This document shows, piece after piece, positions 62,501 to 64,000 of a DNA stretch of 64,000 nucleotides. The stretch is from Mesoplasma lactucae ATCC 49193. GTDB lineage: Bacteria > Bacillota_I > Bacilli_A > Mycoplasmatales > Mycoplasmataceae. Made by a program: the position numbers and the translations under genes. The stretch spans positions 124,001-188,000 of the forward strand of contig NZ_CP023668.1 in the NCBI RefSeq assembly GCF_002441935.1, given 5' to 3'. The notes below the pieces were generated by a model, which was not told the origin of the DNA, ran no database searches, and was given only the letters and a program-made list of their open reading frames with translations. Numbering within the stretch: position 1 is the stretch's first letter; every line of letters starts with the position of its first letter.

Positions 62501-63931
62501 GTTCCAACAGTTACAGTTCCAGATAACAATCCAGGATGAAATAACAATGGAAATAATCAATATACATTAAATATGTTTAAAGGTGATAGTCAAACTATTA
62601 GTTTTGGTTTAATTGATTTACCTAAAAAAACCGCTTTAACTAATAGTGACCCTAATGTTGTTGATGCACGTATTGAAGGAAAATTTGCCTTAAATAACCT
62701 AGTTGTTATAGATGCTAAAAAGACTGGAAATTCTATCATAACTGTTAAAAAAGAAGGTATTGAAACTGTAACAATTAATGTTTTTGTTACTGAAAAACAA
62801 ACAATCAAAATCGATGATAATAAATCAGACAATAATAACTTAACTGATGGTGTAGATGAATTCCACAAGAAGCTAAGCATTTATCAAGGAACTTCTGACA
62901 CATTTAACTTCGGTACATCAATTACTTCTGATAATCTAAAAAACACAAATAATACTATCGCTTCAATAGAAGCCTTGGGAGATGTTGTTAAAGTAAATGC
63001 TTTGAAAACTGGGACAACAAAAATTACTATTACAAAACGTGGATTTAATGACTTAACAATTGATGTTACTGTTTTACCAACAAGAAATATCCCAGATGAA
63101 CCAATCGGAGATATTGATGGATCAAATAACCATTACTCAATGATTATTGATGTTGAAGATACTAATAAGATAACTTTCCCACATGTTGATTTAACTAATG
63201 GAAAAATCAGCGTTGTTGATATAGACCAAAATACAAAAGCAAAACACGTATCTTATAAAGTTGATAAAAATAACTTAAGCGTTACTGGATTATCAAAAGG
63301 AAAATCAAAAATGACTATTAATGTTCCTGGTTATAATGAAATCACAATTGATATCACTATTAATCAAAAACAAATGATTCCAGAAGGTGGAGGAGTTATT
63401 CCAAGTGGTGATGGATACAATGTAACAATGAGACCAAATGTTCACCAAAAATTTGATTTAGGAAATATTAGTGGGTTAACTCAAAAAGATGTTGTCTTTG
63501 ATTCAAACTATGTAATTGCTAGATTAGATGGAAATACTTTAGATGTTTATACTCTTCAAACTCCAACTGATAGAACAACAATTACTATTAAGAAAAAAGG
63601 ATATGAAGATCTAAAAATTAATATTAGAATCCTTAATACTCCACTTGGAAAAGTTACTATGAGTACTAATAAGGTAGACTTAAAAGTTGGTGAATCACAA
63701 ACTATTGAAATCACAAACTGAACAACTTTAGTAACTGGTTATGATTTAACAATGAATAATGTAAGAGATGATCAAGGAAGAAGAATTCAAACTAATCCTT
63801 ATTACGTTGTTCAAGTTCAAGATCACGGTCAAGGTAAAATTCAATTAACTGGAATGAAACCTGGAACTTCTGAACTTACTGTTTCATTTAACGGTGGTTA
63901 TTCAACTGTAAAGATTACTGTAACAAAATAA
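56504..63931 (+). CDS. Giant coiled-coil lipoprotein with tandem repeats and Ig-like modules
   Basis: The 2475-residue lipoprotein has leader MKKFLSILGAITLTATSTSG with lipobox VVSC (Cys24). Residues ~40-1505 are an almost uninterrupted coiled coil (heptad L/I with E/K/Q/A), including four identical 63-residue units and three identical 126-residue units. From ~1505 to the end there are about eight beta-rich Ig-like modules of ~100-120 residues, each beginning with Y-x-L-x-M/L-x-x-x-Q/D and ending T-I-x-V, joined by P/N/G/D-rich linkers. One frame is open to TAA 63929-63931 with TGA as Trp. RBS AAAGGAAA. A rod presenting Ig modules away from the membrane is the natural reading; adhesion to host cells is inference. 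Confidence 0.9.
57707..58521 (+). repeat. 189-bp tandem repeat array (4 full copies plus partial)
   Basis: Units begin at 57707, 57896, 58085, 58274 and 58463 (partial, to about 58521). Each full unit encodes 63 residues starting GKLDAANKTIGEKQAEIDRL. The four full copies appear identical at the DNA level. A diverged unit lies just upstream at about 57367-57520. Confidence 0.95.
59192..60325 (+). repeat. 378-bp tandem repeat array (3 copies)
   Basis: Units start at 59192, 59570 and 59948, and a fourth start at 60326 diverges at once. Each encodes 126 residues (EILRLNKEYEEAWKTVRDLI at the start, with one TGA Trp). Copies look identical apart from a few bases at the outer edges. Confidence 0.95.
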
Positions 63932-63971
63932 AAACCTTTTTTAACACTTAAAAATTACATAATTCTTAAAA

Positions 63972-64000
63972 GAACTAAGACCTTAGAAAAGTCCTAGTTC
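63972..64000 (+). terminator. Probable terminator of the giant lipoprotein gene (cut by window edge)
   Basis: GAACTA-A-GAC pairs with GTC-C-TAGTTC at the very end; any T-run lies outside the window. Confidence 0.6.

Overview
The window is a low-GC, AT-rich stretch of a mollicute chromosome. In frame after frame TGA must be read as tryptophan (for example in rpsB, argS, guaA, der and ppa), so all coordinates below use translation table 4. Gene content and the many lipoproteins beginning with an M-K-K-F/L-L-S-I-L leader fit the Spiroplasma/Entomoplasma/Mesoplasma/Williamsoniiplasma group better than the classical human mycoplasmas. The genus is an inference, not proven here. No tRNA, rRNA, CRISPR array, insertion sequence or restriction-modification gene was recognised.

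Bases 1-48700 are mostly housekeeping. They start with the 3' end of an OppA-type binding protein and a candidate small RNA (1688-1848), followed by ftsK, two unknown genes, uvrC, greA, rsmI and a small protein with a double-glycine-like leader. Next come rplU-prp-rpmA, a HAD phosphatase on the minus strand, a membrane-anchored J-domain protein, an aldo/keto reductase and a PepV-like dipeptidase. Then follow rpsB-tsf with a membrane protein, a DnaQ-like exonuclease, a TPP riboswitch with a ThiT-like transporter, pyrH-frr, a 984-residue lysine-rich protein and argS. An MFS-like transporter, guaA-guaB (IMP dehydrogenase without CBS domains), scpA-scpB-rluB, a deoxynucleoside kinase, yebC, a marR/YhgE-like pair with a clear double operator, ppa on the minus strand and two ECF-type S components follow. 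The block closes with cmk-der-gpsA-hup and dnaD/recU/gpsB. Most transcription units are short, co-directional and end in recognisable intrinsic terminators; several have near-consensus promoters with 17-base spacing.

Bases 48700-64000 are an accessory lipoprotein island. It holds a paralogous family (48879, 50680, 51624, 52728, 53351) sharing a leader and a KLD-x-K-x-A-x-KL core domain, some members fused to Ig-like (BIG2-like) repeats. It shows active remodelling: two genes carry the same 84-base leader, a cassette is duplicated and partly deleted, one gene has an ATA where its start should be, one has a stop followed by a decayed 3' end, and one has a 1-base frameshift. The island ends with a 2475-residue lipoprotein whose coiled-coil rod contains four 189-bp and three 378-bp tandem units, followed by about eight Ig-like modules. 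The intergenic DNA here has palindromic promoters, unexplained terminators and a second candidate structured RNA.

The most interesting signals are the two candidate RNAs (1688-1848 and 49440-49550), the palindrome over the -10 box at 50579-50610, the decaying/recombining lipoprotein cassettes, the giant repeat lipoprotein, and the dispersed aromatic E-F/Y-Y motif in the lysine-rich protein. All functions are read from motifs by eye; no search or folding program was run.
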